From Rhodobacter sp. (GTDB lineage: Bacteria > Pseudomonadota > Alphaproteobacteria > Rhodobacterales > Rhodobacteraceae), in contig JACKKF010000004.1 of NCBI GenBank assembly GCA_020637555.1, forward strand, positions 1 to 64,000: DNA of 64,000 bases. The letters are read 5' to 3'. The stretch's first letter is position 1, and each line of letters opens with the position of its first letter. Under the pieces are notes generated by a model, which was not told the DNA's origin, searched no databases, and was given only the letters and a program-made list of their open reading frames with translations. Of this stretch, positions 8,507-16,606 are shown in pieces. Both the position numbers and the translations under genes were made by a program.

Positions 8507-9484
8507 TTACTCGGCGGCAACCCGGCGGGCGGCCGATTTGCGCGCGTGCGCCATCAGCCCGTCCCGGAACCACGCGCCGTCATTCCAGGCCTTTTGCCGG
8601 GCTTCCATCCGGTCGGTGTTGCACGGGCCATTGCCCTTCAGCACCTCGTAGAATTCCGACCAGTCGGGTTCGCTGAAGTCCCAGCCGCCCTTGTCCTCGT
8701 TCCAGGCCAGGGCCTCGTCGGGGATCGTCAGGCCCAGATAATGCGCCTGCGGCACCGTCTGATCGACGAATTTCTGCCGCAGCTCGTCATTGGTGTTGAT
8801 CTTGATCTTCCAGGCCATCGACTGCGCGCTGTGCACCGAATCCTTGTCGGACGGGCCGAACATCATCAGGCTGGGATACCAGAAACGGTTCAGCGCATCC
8901 TGCGCCATCGCCTTCTGTTCCGCCGTGCCCTGGGCCATCACGCGGATCAGGTCATAGCCCTGGCGCTGGTGAAAGCTCTCTTCCTTGCAGATCCGGATCA
9001 TCGCGCGGCTGTAGGGGCCGAACGAGGTCCGCTGCAACGGCACCTGGTTCATGATCGCCGCGCCATCGACCAGCCAGCCGACAGCGCCGATATCGGCCCA
9101 GTTCAGCGTGGGATAGTTGAAGATCGACGAGTACTTCATCCGTCCGGACAGAAGCTGCTCGGTCAGGTCGTCGCGCGACACGCCCAGCGTTTCCGCCGCA
9201 CAATAGAGATACAGGCCATGCCCCGCTTCATCCTGCACCTTGGCCAGCAGGATCGCCTTGCGTTCCAGCGTGGGCGCGCGGGTGATCCAGTTGCCTTCCG
9301 GCAACTGCCCGACCACCTCGGAATGCGCGTGCTGGCCGATCTGGCGGATCAGCGTCTTTCGGTAGCCTTCGGGCATCCAGTCCTTGGGCTCGATCTTTTC
9401 GCCCGCGTCGATGCGGGCCTGAAAGGCGGCCAGCAGTTCGGGGTCGTCGTTGGTCGCCTCGGATTTCACCATCTGTGCATACAT
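8507..9484 (-). CDS. paaA: Phenylacetyl-CoA epoxidase catalytic subunit PaaA
   Basis: Di-iron ferritin-like oxygenase that converts phenylacetyl-CoA to the ring 1,2-epoxide; 325 residues, normal for the family. The carboxylate-bridged diiron motifs are visible in KVQDEAGHGLYLYCAAETLG and in KEESFHQRQGYDLIRVM (EExxH). Other conserved blocks are IGQHAHSEVVGQLPEGNWIT and LMMFGPSDKDSVHS. The ATG at 9484 (MYAQMVKSEA) follows GGAGACTGTC. It is the second gene downstream of the operon promoter, 14 bp after the thiolase stop, and is intact. Confidence 0.95.
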   Translation of the reverse strand: MYAQMVKSEATNDDPELLAAFQARIDAGEKIEPKDWMPEGYRKTLIRQIGQHAHSEVVGQLPEGNWITRAPTLERKAILLAKVQDEAGHGLYLYCAAETLGVSRDDLTEQLLSGRMKYSSIFNYPTLNWADIGAVGWLVDGAAIMNQVPLQRTSFGPYSRAMIRICKEESFHQRQGYDLIRVMAQGTAEQKAMAQDALNRFWYPSLMMFGPSDKDSVHSAQSMAWKIKINTNDELRQKFVDQTVPQAHYLGLTIPDEALAWNEDKGGWDFSEPDWSEFYEVLKGNGPCNTDRMEARQKAWNDGAWFRDGLMAHARKSAARRVAAE

Positions 9485-9498
9485 GACAGTCTCCTCAA

Positions 9499-10704
9499 TC
9501 AGACCCGTTCCATGACCAGGGCAATGCCCTGACCTACGCCCACGCACATCGTGCACAGCGCATAGCGCCCGCCGGTGCGTTGCAATTGCCACATCGCCGT
9601 GCCGACCAGACGCGCGCCCGACATGCCCAGCGGGTGCCCGATCGCGATCGCGCCGCCCATCGGATTCACGCGCGGGTCCTCGGCGTCGATGCCCAGGTCC
9701 CGCAACACCGCCAGGCCCTGCGCGGCAAAGGCCTCGTTCAGTTCGATCACGTCCATCTGATCCAGCGTCAGCCCGGTGCGTGCCATCAGCTTGCGCACCG
9801 CGGGAACCGGGCCCACGCCCATGACACGGGGCTCGACACCGGCGGCCACCATGCCGACGATGCGCGCCCGGGGTGTCAGGCCCTGTGCCCTGGCTGCCGC
9901 GTCCGAGGCGACGATCACCGCCGCCGCGCCATCGTTCACACCGCTGGCATTGCCGGCGGTCACGGTGCGGTCCGCACCGTTCACGCCGCGCAGCTTGGCC
10001 AGTTGTTCGGGGGTGACGTCGGGCCGCGGGTGTTCGTCGGTATCGACGACGCGCGGGTCGCCCTTGCGCTGCGGGATCAGCACGGGCGCGATCTCGTCGG
10101 CGAACAGTCCGGCGGCCTGCGCCGCCGCCCAACGCTGCTGCGAGCGCAACGCAAAGGCGTCCTGATCGGCGCGGCTGACGCCCCAGTCCGCGGCGACGTT
10201 ATCGGCGGTTTCCGGCATGGAATCGACGCCATAGCGCGCCTTCATCGCCGGGTTGACGAAACGCCATCCGATGGTCGTGTCATAGACGGCGTTCGCGCGG
10301 GAAAAGGCGGCCTCGGCCTTTGGCATGACGAAGGGCGCGCGGCTCATGCTTTCGACGCCGCCCGCGATCATGAAATCGGCGTCGCCTGCCTTGATGGCCC
10401 GGGCGGCCGAGCCAACCGCGTCCATGCCCGACCCGCACAGCCGGTTCACGGTGCTGCCTGGCACACCCACCGGCAGACCGGCCAGAAGAACGGCCATGCG
10501 CGCCACATTGCGGTTGTCCTCGCCGGCCTGGTTGGCACAGCCATAGATGACATCGTCAACGGCGGACCAGTCGGCACCGGCGTTGCGTTCCATCAGCGCC
10601 TTCAGCGGCGCGGCGGCCAGGTCGTCGGCGCGAACCCCGGACAGGGCCCCGCCATAGCGGCCAATCGGCGTGCGCACCGCATCGCAGATGAAAGCTTCGG
10701 TCAT
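9499..10704 (-). CDS. paaJ: 3-oxoadipyl-CoA thiolase (PaaJ/PcaF type)
   Basis: Thiolase of 401 residues that cleaves 3-oxoadipyl-CoA (and 3-oxo-5,6-dehydrosuberyl-CoA) to acetyl-CoA and succinyl-CoA or its dehydro analogue. The acylated cysteine is in VNRLCGSGMDA, the His in AIAIGHPLGMSGARL, and the second Cys in LCTMCVGVGQG. Full length for the 3-oxoadipyl-CoA subfamily, which shares the N-terminal EAFICDAVRTPIGRYGG. The ATG at 10704 with upstream GGGAGGA is preferred to the longer upstream start. As the first gene after the paa promoter it belongs to phenylacetate catabolism here. pcaF is the equivalent name in the beta-ketoadipate pathway. Confidence 0.9.
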   Translation of the reverse strand: MTEAFICDAVRTPIGRYGGALSGVRADDLAAAPLKALMERNAGADWSAVDDVIYGCANQAGEDNRNVARMAVLLAGLPVGVPGSTVNRLCGSGMDAVGSAARAIKAGDADFMIAGGVESMSRAPFVMPKAEAAFSRANAVYDTTIGWRFVNPAMKARYGVDSMPETADNVAADWGVSRADQDAFALRSQQRWAAAQAAGLFADEIAPVLIPQRKGDPRVVDTDEHPRPDVTPEQLAKLRGVNGADRTVTAGNASGVNDGAAAVIVASDAAARAQGLTPRARIVGMVAAGVEPRVMGVGPVPAVRKLMARTGLTLDQMDVIELNEAFAAQGLAVLRDLGIDAEDPRVNPMGGAIAIGHPLGMSGARLVGTAMWQLQRTGGRYALCTMCVGVGQGIALVMERV

Positions 10705-10722
10705 CGGTATCCTCCCATTCGC

Positions 10723-10793
10723 TGACCGCTCGGTCACTGTATAGGGCGCGTCATGTCACAAATCAACGAAAATGTTCCCGCTGTTTGTGACAT
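10723..10793 (-). promoter_or_regulatory. Promoter and two operator-like palindromes of the paa operon
   Basis: On the minus strand a -35-like TTGATT (10761-10766) and a -10-like TATACA (10738-10743) are 17 bp apart, aimed at the thiolase gene. A perfect wide inverted repeat ATGTCACAAA (10753-10762) / TTTGTGACAT (10784-10793) with a 21-bp gap flanks the -35. A second palindrome, TGACCG-CT-CGGTCA (10723-10736), covers the expected start point. PaaX operators in E. coli are also widely spaced inverted repeats, so the first is the better PaaX candidate. The second has the look of a TetR-type site. The assignment of regulators is inference. Confidence 0.6.
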
Positions 10794-10794
10794 A

Positions 10795-11709
10795 TCAGCC
10801 GGTTCGCAGCCCAGTGCCACGAAGCCCTTGATCCGGCTTGTCTTTGTTTGCGGCCATGCGCGCCTCGATGGCGGGGGTGATGGCCGGCAGGGGGCCGTTC
10901 GCCCCCTCGAAACTGCGCCCTGCGTGCGAATCGGCGGCCGGGCTCAACGCGGCATAGAGCCGGTGGAACAGGGCGCGGGCCGCGTGACCGGGCCAATCGG
11001 CAGGCAAGGCGGCGGCTGGCAACCGCGGGTCGCGCAGCAGCGCGCCTCGCCAGGCGTGCACCAGCAGCAGCCGCGCCGCCATTGCCATCGCGCCGTCCCC
11101 GGCCGCCGTTTCATCGGGGACGAGCCCGTCGAGCGGCGAAAAGCGGTCGATCAGGTCGCGATAGGCCTGGGCGTGCGGCGCCAGATCCCAGCCCAGCGCG
11201 GCAAAACCGGGCAGCAGGTCCAGCGCGCCGTGGGGATCGCCGTCAAACGCCAGCAGGCCCTTGGGCACAGGCCCGCGCGCCGGGCCCACGGCCAGTTGCG
11301 GGCGCAGCCGCGCATACCCTTGCCGTTCCAGCCGCGCCATCTCGGCCTCGGCGGTGTCGGCCGGCAGGTGCAGGAAGCGCCATTGCCAGGCCTCGGGCGG
11401 GCCATAGATCAGGCGGCCGGCGGCCTCGAACTCGGTCCCGGCGCCGTCGGACAGGCGGTAATAGCTGCGCTTCCCGCGCCGCCACCCTTCGAGTTGCCCC
11501 GAGGCCACCAGCCGCGACACCGCCGTCCGCACCAGCGTCTCGCTGATTCCGACCGTGGCGCAGGTTTCGATGATGGTGCCGATCCAGACGGCCCCGCCCC
11601 GGGGCACCACCGCGTCCCCGTAGAGCGTGACAATGAACCCCGCAGCGCGCAGCGGCAGGGATTGCACCAGATCGGCGACGGCATCGGAAAGGGGGCGTGC
11701 GATGGACAT
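10795..11709 (-). CDS. paaX: PaaX-family transcriptional repressor of phenylacetate catabolism
   Basis: GntR-like winged-helix repressor whose ligand is phenylacetyl-CoA; 304 residues, the family length. The N-terminal HTH region reads VGISETLVRTAVSRLVASG followed by GWRRGKRSYYRLSD; the rest is the PaaX effector and C-terminal domains (WQWRFLHLP, LAFDGDP, LLVHAWRGALLRDPRLP). The ATG at 11709 gives MSIARPLSDAV. Its stop codon lies two bases from the distal arm of the wide inverted repeat, and the paa structural genes follow in the same direction. This suggests control of the structural operon, with read-through possible because no terminator is seen in the 90-bp gap. Confidence 0.9.
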   Translation of the reverse strand: MSIARPLSDAVADLVQSLPLRAAGFIVTLYGDAVVPRGGAVWIGTIIETCATVGISETLVRTAVSRLVASGQLEGWRRGKRSYYRLSDGAGTEFEAAGRLIYGPPEAWQWRFLHLPADTAEAEMARLERQGYARLRPQLAVGPARGPVPKGLLAFDGDPHGALDLLPGFAALGWDLAPHAQAYRDLIDRFSPLDGLVPDETAAGDGAMAMAARLLLVHAWRGALLRDPRLPAAALPADWPGHAARALFHRLYAALSPAADSHAGRSFEGANGPLPAITPAIEARMAANKDKPDQGLRGTGLRTG

Positions 11710-11770
11710 GCCCCATCCTCGACCGTCACGAGGGCTTGCGCAAGCCCGCGGCGCATGCGACGGCACGCGC

Positions 11771-12679
11771 ATGTCCACCGTCGAAGCCCCCAGTCGTCCG
11801 ACCCTGTTCAACTGGATCGAGATCGCCGCACTCGGTCTCATCTGGGGGGGCAGTTTCCTGTCGGTTCATGTCGCGCTGACCGGGTTCGGCCCGCTCATGG
11901 TCGCGGCTGGCCGCATCGCCATCGCCGCGATCACGCTGACGGTGCTGTGCGTGCTGCTTCGCCTGCCGTTGCCGTCGCTGCACGCCGACCGCAGGGTCTG
12001 GTGGCACGCGCTGGGGATGGCGGTCTTTACCAATGCCCTGCCTTTTGCGGTGATCGCCTGGGCGCAACAATCGGTGCAGTCCAGCTTTGTCGGCATCACC
12101 ATGGCGCTGGTGCCGCTGTTCACGCTGGTCATGGCCCATTTCGCCCTGCCGGGCGAGCGGCTGACCTGGCCGCGCGCCGCGGGATTCGTGCTGGGGCTGG
12201 TCGGGGTCGTGGTGCTGATCGGCGTGGACGGTTTGACGCTGGCTGGCGACCCCGGGCACGCGCTGGCGCAATTGTCCTGCGTCGGCGTGACGATCAGCTA
12301 TGCGCTGGGGTCGATCATCACCCGCCGTTGCCCGGCGGTGGATCCTGTGGCCTTCTCGACGGCGGCGCTGCTTCTGGCCGCCGCCATGATCCTGCCCGTC
12401 GCGCTGACGATCGAAGGGGTGCCCGCCGTGCCCCCCGCGCCGGCGCTCTGGGCGCTGGCCTATCTGGGGTTGATGCCCACAGCCTTTGCCACGCTGATCC
12501 TGGTGCATGTGGTGCGCAGCGCGGGGCCGACCTTTCTGACGCAGACCAATTATCAGGTTCCCGTCTGGTCGGTGCTGTTCGGCACGCTTCTGCTGTCCGA
12601 ACCTCTGCCCCCGCAATTCCTGATCGCGCTGGGCCTGATCCTGACCGGGCTGGCCGTGAGCCGCATGGCCCGGCGCTGA
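11771..12679 (+). CDS. EamA/DMT family transporter
   Basis: Ten-helix drug/metabolite transporter superfamily protein, 302 residues, two EamA repeats. The first repeat begins at WIEIAALGLIWGGSFL and carries VGITMALVPLFTLVMAHF; the second holds ALAYLGLMPTAFATLILVHV and FLTQTNYQVPVWSVLFGTLL. The start ATG at 11771 is chosen because it begins just before the first membrane segment; longer in-frame versions overlap divergent paaX. Substrate unknown. It is divergent from paaX with about 60 bp between starts, so the two promoters overlap. A terminator-like hairpin follows. Confidence 0.8.
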   Translation: MSTVEAPSRPTLFNWIEIAALGLIWGGSFLSVHVALTGFGPLMVAAGRIAIAAITLTVLCVLLRLPLPSLHADRRVWWHALGMAVFTNALPFAVIAWAQQSVQSSFVGITMALVPLFTLVMAHFALPGERLTWPRAAGFVLGLVGVVVLIGVDGLTLAGDPGHALAQLSCVGVTISYALGSIITRRCPAVDPVAFSTAALLLAAAMILPVALTIEGVPAVPPAPALWALAYLGLMPTAFATLILVHVVRSAGPTFLTQTNYQVPVWSVLFGTLLLSEPLPPQFLIALGLILTGLAVSRMARR

Positions 12680-12706
12680 AATTCGCTGCGTCGCAGCGGA
12701 AATTTC
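12678..12706 (+). terminator. Hairpin after the EamA transporter gene
   Basis: The sequence GAAATT-C-GCTGC-GTC-GCAGC-GGA-AATTTC folds into a nested stem and is followed by GTTTG. It starts inside the EamA stop codon and ends about 85 bp before nspC. A short T-run makes it a plausible but not strong intrinsic terminator. Confidence 0.55.
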
Positions 12707-12790
12707 GTTTGTGCCGGGGGAGTGATGCCTGTATCAGCGCCGCGCGCGCAGGATGCCGCTCTGACCCCTTTGAAACCGGGAGGGCCCGAG

Positions 12791-13888
12791 ATGTTGCAGA
12801 CCCCTTACTACCTGATCGACAAGGCGCGGCTGTTGCCCAACATGGAAAAGATCGCCTGGCTGCGCGAGCGGTCCGGGGCGAAATCCCTTCTGGCGCTCAA
12901 GTGCTTCGCCACCTGGTCGGTCTTTGACTTCATGGCGCAGTACATGGACGGCACGACCAGTTCCTCGCTGTTCGAGGTGCGGCTGGGCCGAGAGAAGTTC
13001 GGCAAGGAAACGCACGCCTATTCCGTCGCCTACGCCGATCACGAGATCGACGAGGTGCTGTCGCATTCGGACAAGATCATCTTCAACACCATCGGCCAGC
13101 TTGAACGCTTCGAGGCGAAAAGCGCGGGGGTGAAGCGCGGTCTCAGGGTCAATCCGGGCGTTTCGACATCGGATTTCGATCTGGCGGACCCCGCGCGCCC
13201 CTTTTCGCGGCTGGGCGAGCATGACCCCGAAACGATCGCCACCGTCGCCGACAAGATCAGCGGCTTCATGTTCCACAACAATTGCGAGAACGCGGATTTC
13301 GATCGTTTCGATGCGATGCTGTCGCTGATCGAACAGCGATTCGGTTTTCTCATCCGCGGCATGGAGTGGGTCAGCCTGGGTGGCGGCATCCATTTCACCG
13401 GCGACGGCTATCCGCTGGACCGTCTCGCCGACCGGCTGAAACGCTTTGCCGATACCAATGGCGTGCAGGTCTACCTGGAGCCGGGCGAAGCCTCGATCAC
13501 CAACGCGGCGACGCTTGAGGTCAGCGTGCTGGACACGCTGCATAACGGCAAGAACCTGGCCATCGTGGACAGCTCGATCGAGGCCCATATGCTGGATCTG
13601 CTGATCTACCGCCAGTCGGCCAAGGTCAGCCCGAATGCCGGCCCGCATGAGTGGATGGTCTGCGGCAAATCGTGCCTGGCCGGGGACATCTTTGGCGAGT
13701 TCCGCTTTGCCGAGCCGCTGAAGGCGGGCGACCGTTTGTCGATCCAGGATGCCGCCGGTTACACAATGGTCAAGAAGAACTGGTTCAACGGCGTGAAGAT
13801 GCCCGCGATCGCGGTCAAGGAACTGGACGGAACCGTCCGCCTGGTCCGCGATTTCGGCTATGAGGAGTTCGCGGCAGCCCTGTCGTGA
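12791..13888 (+). CDS. nspC: Carboxynorspermidine decarboxylase
   Basis: PLP-dependent fold-III (alanine racemase-like) decarboxylase that converts carboxy(nor)spermidine to (nor)spermidine; 365 residues. The PLP lysine lies in SLLALKCFATWSVFDFM, the glycine-rich phosphate loop in WVSLGGGIHFT, the substrate/PLP carboxylates in VYLEPGEASIT, and the catalytic Cys-Asp region in VCGKSCLAGDIFGEF. The ATG at 12791 follows GGGAGGGCCC; an upstream ATG at 12722 would add 23 unconserved residues. It is followed 30 bp later by the matching dehydrogenase, forming the alternative spermidine pathway. Confidence 0.92.
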   Translation: MLQTPYYLIDKARLLPNMEKIAWLRERSGAKSLLALKCFATWSVFDFMAQYMDGTTSSSLFEVRLGREKFGKETHAYSVAYADHEIDEVLSHSDKIIFNTIGQLERFEAKSAGVKRGLRVNPGVSTSDFDLADPARPFSRLGEHDPETIATVADKISGFMFHNNCENADFDRFDAMLSLIEQRFGFLIRGMEWVSLGGGIHFTGDGYPLDRLADRLKRFADTNGVQVYLEPGEASITNAATLEVSVLDTLHNGKNLAIVDSSIEAHMLDLLIYRQSAKVSPNAGPHEWMVCGKSCLAGDIFGEFRFAEPLKAGDRLSIQDAAGYTMVKKNWFNGVKMPAIAVKELDGTVRLVRDFGYEEFAAALS

Positions 13889-13918
13889 ACGGATGAAACC
13901 TGAGTCCCAAGGAGGTGC

Positions 13919-15166
13919 ATGGGCGAAATGAAACGCAATATCCTGATCATCGGAGCCGGGGGCGTGGCCCAGGTCGTCGCGCACAAGGCTGCGCAGAACA
14001 ACGACATTCTGGGCGACATCCATATCGCCAGCCGGACCCTTTCCAAATGCGAGGCGATCCTTGCCTCGGTCCGCGAAAAGGGTGCGATGAAGGTGGATGG
14101 CGTGTTGCAGGCCCATGCCGTCAATGCCCGCGACACCGCCGCGGTCGCGGCGCTGATCCGCGAGACGGGCGCCGAGATCGTCATCAACGTCGCCCAGGCC
14201 TTTGTGAACATGCCGGTGCTGGACGCCTGCGTGGAAACCGGCGTCGCCTATCTGGATACCGCGATCCACGAAGAGCCGGACCAGATCTGCGAAGCCCCGC
14301 CGTGGTATGGAAACTACGAATGGAAGCGCAAGGCGGCCTGCGCCGAAAAGGGCGTGACGGCGATCCTGGGCGTGGGCTTTGATCCGGGCGTGGTGAATGC
14401 CTATGCGCGCCATGGCATCGACACCTATGTGCCCCAGGTCGAATCGATCGACATCGTCGATATCAACGCCGGCTCGCACGGGCGCTGGTTCTCGACCAAT
14501 TTCGACCCCGAGATCAACTTTCGCGAATTTACCGGCACGGTCTATTCTTGGCAGAACGGTGCCTGGCAGTCGAACACCATGTTCGAGGTCGGCAAGGAAT
14601 GGGATCTGCCGGTCGTCGGCAAGCAGAAGGCCTATATGACCGGCCACGACGAGGTGCACTCGCTGGCGACCCACTATCCGCAGGCTGACGTGCGGTTCTG
14701 GATGGGGTTCGGCGATCACTACATCAACGTCTTTACCGTGCTGAAGAACCTGGGCCTGTTGTCGGAAAAACCCGTGACCACGGCCGAGGGGCTGGAGGTG
14801 ATTCCGCTCAAGGTGGTGAAGGCCGTTCTGCCCGATCCGGCCTCGCTGGCGCCGGACTATGTGGGCAAGACCTGCATCGGAACCCTTGTGAAGGGCAGGA
14901 AGGACGGCCAGCCGGCCGAGGTTTTCGTCTACAACATCGCCGACCACAAGGACGCCTATCTGGAAGTCGGTTCGCAGGGGATCAGCTATACCGCCGGCGT
15001 GCCCCCGGTGGCGGCGGCGATGCTGATCGCGACCGGCGCCTGGGACGTCGCGCGGATGGCCAATGTCGAGGAGCTGGACCCCAGACCCTTCTTCGAGATC
15101 CTAGACCGCATCGGCCTGCCGACGCGGGTCAAGGACGCCGACGGCGACCGCGCCTGGAATGCCTGA
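13919..15166 (+). CDS. Carboxynorspermidine synthase (saccharopine dehydrogenase family)
   Basis: NADPH-dependent reductase that condenses diaminopropane or putrescine with aspartate semialdehyde to carboxy(nor)spermidine, the substrate of NspC just upstream. 415 residues. The N-terminal Rossmann motif is NILIIGAGGVAQVVAHKAAQ; ETGVAYLDTAIHEEPD and AILGVGFDPGVVNAYARHG are typical of this branch of the saccharopine dehydrogenase family. Two starts are possible: ATG 13919, only 3 bp after AGGAGG, and ATG 13928 (MKRNILI), 12 bp after it. The second starts directly at the fold. The pair forms a two-gene operon. Confidence 0.88.
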   Translation: MGEMKRNILIIGAGGVAQVVAHKAAQNNDILGDIHIASRTLSKCEAILASVREKGAMKVDGVLQAHAVNARDTAAVAALIRETGAEIVINVAQAFVNMPVLDACVETGVAYLDTAIHEEPDQICEAPPWYGNYEWKRKAACAEKGVTAILGVGFDPGVVNAYARHGIDTYVPQVESIDIVDINAGSHGRWFSTNFDPEINFREFTGTVYSWQNGAWQSNTMFEVGKEWDLPVVGKQKAYMTGHDEVHSLATHYPQADVRFWMGFGDHYINVFTVLKNLGLLSEKPVTTAEGLEVIPLKVVKAVLPDPASLAPDYVGKTCIGTLVKGRKDGQPAEVFVYNIADHKDAYLEVGSQGISYTAGVPPVAAAMLIATGAWDVARMANVEELDPRPFFEILDRIGLPTRVKDADGDRAWNA

Positions 15167-15178
15167 GAAAACGGAAAA

Positions 15179-15245
15179 GGGGGGCTGTCTGCCCCCCTCT
15201 TGGCTGCGCCAATTCACCCCCCGAGGATATTTCCGGCACAAAGAT
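15179..15245 (+). repeat. Intergenic repeat, ATATTT...GCACAAAGA subtype
   Basis: A GGGGGGC-TGTCT-GCCCCCC hairpin (15179-15197), then TCTTGGCTGCGCCAATTCA, CCCCCCGAGGATATTT and CCGGCACAAAGATG. Nearly identical to the distal half of the composite element at 21.27-21.34 kb. It lies between the polyamine gene and the response regulator gene, which converge, so the hairpin may end both transcripts. Confidence 0.75.
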
Positions 15246-15255
15246 GCGGGGGCCG

Positions 15256-15912
15256 TCAGGCTTCCGGCATGAAGCTGGTGAACTTCGCTTGCTGGGCGAT
15301 CAGCACCGCCTGGGTGCGGCTCTGGACGCCCAGTTTGCGCATGATCGCCGTGACATGGGCCTTCACGGTGGTTTCCGCGATCGACAGCTCCCAGGCGATC
15401 TGCTTGTTCAGCCGTCCCTGACAAAGCAGGTCCAGGATCCGCGCCTGCTGACGGGTGAGCTGCGTCAACCGTGCGACCGACGATTCGGTGTCATCGTCGT
15501 CTTCGGCCAGCGGGCCGTGGGGCAGCCAGCGATCGCCACGCGACAGCGCGTCGAGTGCGGCACGAAAGGCCTCGCGGCCCGAATGCTTGGGGACGAAGCC
15601 GGCCGCACCCGCCGCAAGGGCGGCGCGCACCAGGCGGGGTTCGGTCATGGACGAGACCACCAGAACCAGAAGGTCGGGTTGTCCCGCCCGCAAGCGGACC
15701 AGCCCGTCCAGCCCCTCGACATCCGGCAGATCGAGGTCGAGCAGCACCAGGTCCGGCCGGGGCGCCGTTTCGAGGCGATCGAGCGCGGCGGCAAGCGAAT
15801 GGGCGCAATCCACATCGGCGACGCCGGCGATGCCGCGCAGGGTCAGTGCCAGCGCATCGCAGAACAGCGGGTGGTCATCGACGATCAGGGCGCGGTTGAA
15901 ACTGGCGGACAC
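15256..15912 (-). CDS. LuxR-type response regulator (receiver + HTH)
   Basis: Two-component response regulator of the NarL/FixJ class, 218 residues. Receiver domain residues 1-120: RALIVDDHPLFCDAL supplies the acidic pocket, LVLLDLDLPDVEG the phosphorylated Asp, VLVVSSM and GAAGFVPKHSG the conserved Thr/Ser and Lys positions. The C-terminal LuxR HTH is LTQLTRQQARILDLLCQGRL followed by NKQIAWELSIAETTVKAHV. A GTG start at 15912 is chosen because AGGAGG lies 8 bp upstream and translation begins just before the first receiver strand. No histidine kinase is adjacent, so it is an orphan in this window. Confidence 0.85.
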   Translation of the reverse strand: MSASFNRALIVDDHPLFCDALALTLRGIAGVADVDCAHSLAAALDRLETAPRPDLVLLDLDLPDVEGLDGLVRLRAGQPDLLVLVVSSMTEPRLVRAALAAGAAGFVPKHSGREAFRAALDALSRGDRWLPHGPLAEDDDDTESSVARLTQLTRQQARILDLLCQGRLNKQIAWELSIAETTVKAHVTAIMRKLGVQSRTQAVLIAQQAKFTSFMPEA

Positions 15913-16063
15913 GGCGGGGCCTCCTGTGCGGGGCCAGACTATCAGCCCGCCGCGCCAAGCGGAACAGCAGGACCATGCGACCAAGGTCTCACAGACCAAA
16001 GGCGGCTTTCGCCCGCCCCCGTGCCTGGCGTAGTCTGGCGCCTGCGACCGGAGGAGGACACGC

Positions 16064-16606
16064 ATGGAACTGACGGACACCCGCCTGATTGACGCCGCGC
16101 CCGCCGTGGTCTGGGCCGCGCTGCTGGACGCCGACGTGCTGAAAGAGGCCGTCCCGGGCTGCGAATCGCTGACTGGCACGGTGGCGGACGGCTACGAAGC
16201 GGTCGTCGTGCAGAAGGTGGGCCCGGTCAAGGCGCGCTTCAGTGGTGTCGTGACCTTCTCTGACGTGATTGAAGGCCAGAGCCTGACCCTGACCGGCGAG
16301 GGCAAGGGCGGTGCGGCGGGCTTCGCCAAGGGATCCGCGCATGTCACCCTGACGCCCGAGGGCACCGGCACCAGCCTGTCCTATCAGGTCGAGGCCAAGG
16401 TCGGGGGCAAGCTGGCGCAACTGGGAAGCCGGATCATCGACGGCTTTGCGCGCAAGATGGCCGACGACTTTTTCGAACGCTTTGCCGATGCGGTCGAGGG
16501 CCCCAAGGACGACGCGCCCGAGACAGACACCGAAACCGATGCCGATTCGGGTGACGAGGGCGGCAAGTCCAAGGGCTGGTTCAAGAAGCTCTGGGGGGGC
16601 GACTAA
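16064..16606 (+). CDS. CoxG-like SRPBCC family protein
   Basis: 180-residue START/SRPBCC-fold protein of the 'carbon monoxide dehydrogenase subunit G' family. It has the opening MELTDTRLIDAAPAVVWAAL, the central VLKEAVPGCESL, and GAAGFAKGSAHVTLTPEGTG, typical of CoxG, followed by an acidic tail (ETDTETDADSGDEGG) ending in a basic-aromatic SKGWFKKLW peptide. True CoxG recruits CO dehydrogenase to the membrane, but no coxMSL genes are near, so this is a stand-alone paralogue of unknown role. The Trp/Lys tail could bind membrane. It overlaps the end of the convergent NnrU gene by 4 bp. Confidence 0.78.
   Translation: MELTDTRLIDAAPAVVWAALLDADVLKEAVPGCESLTGTVADGYEAVVVQKVGPVKARFSGVVTFSDVIEGQSLTLTGEGKGGAAGFAKGSAHVTLTPEGTGTSLSYQVEAKVGGKLAQLGSRIIDGFARKMADDFFERFADAVEGPKDDAPETDTETDADSGDEGGKSKGWFKKLWGGD

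Noticed and set aside
16064..16606. Part of an aerobic CO dehydrogenase cluster
   Set aside because: Only a CoxG-like SRPBCC protein is present; no molybdenum hydroxylase subunits or coxDEF are in the window.
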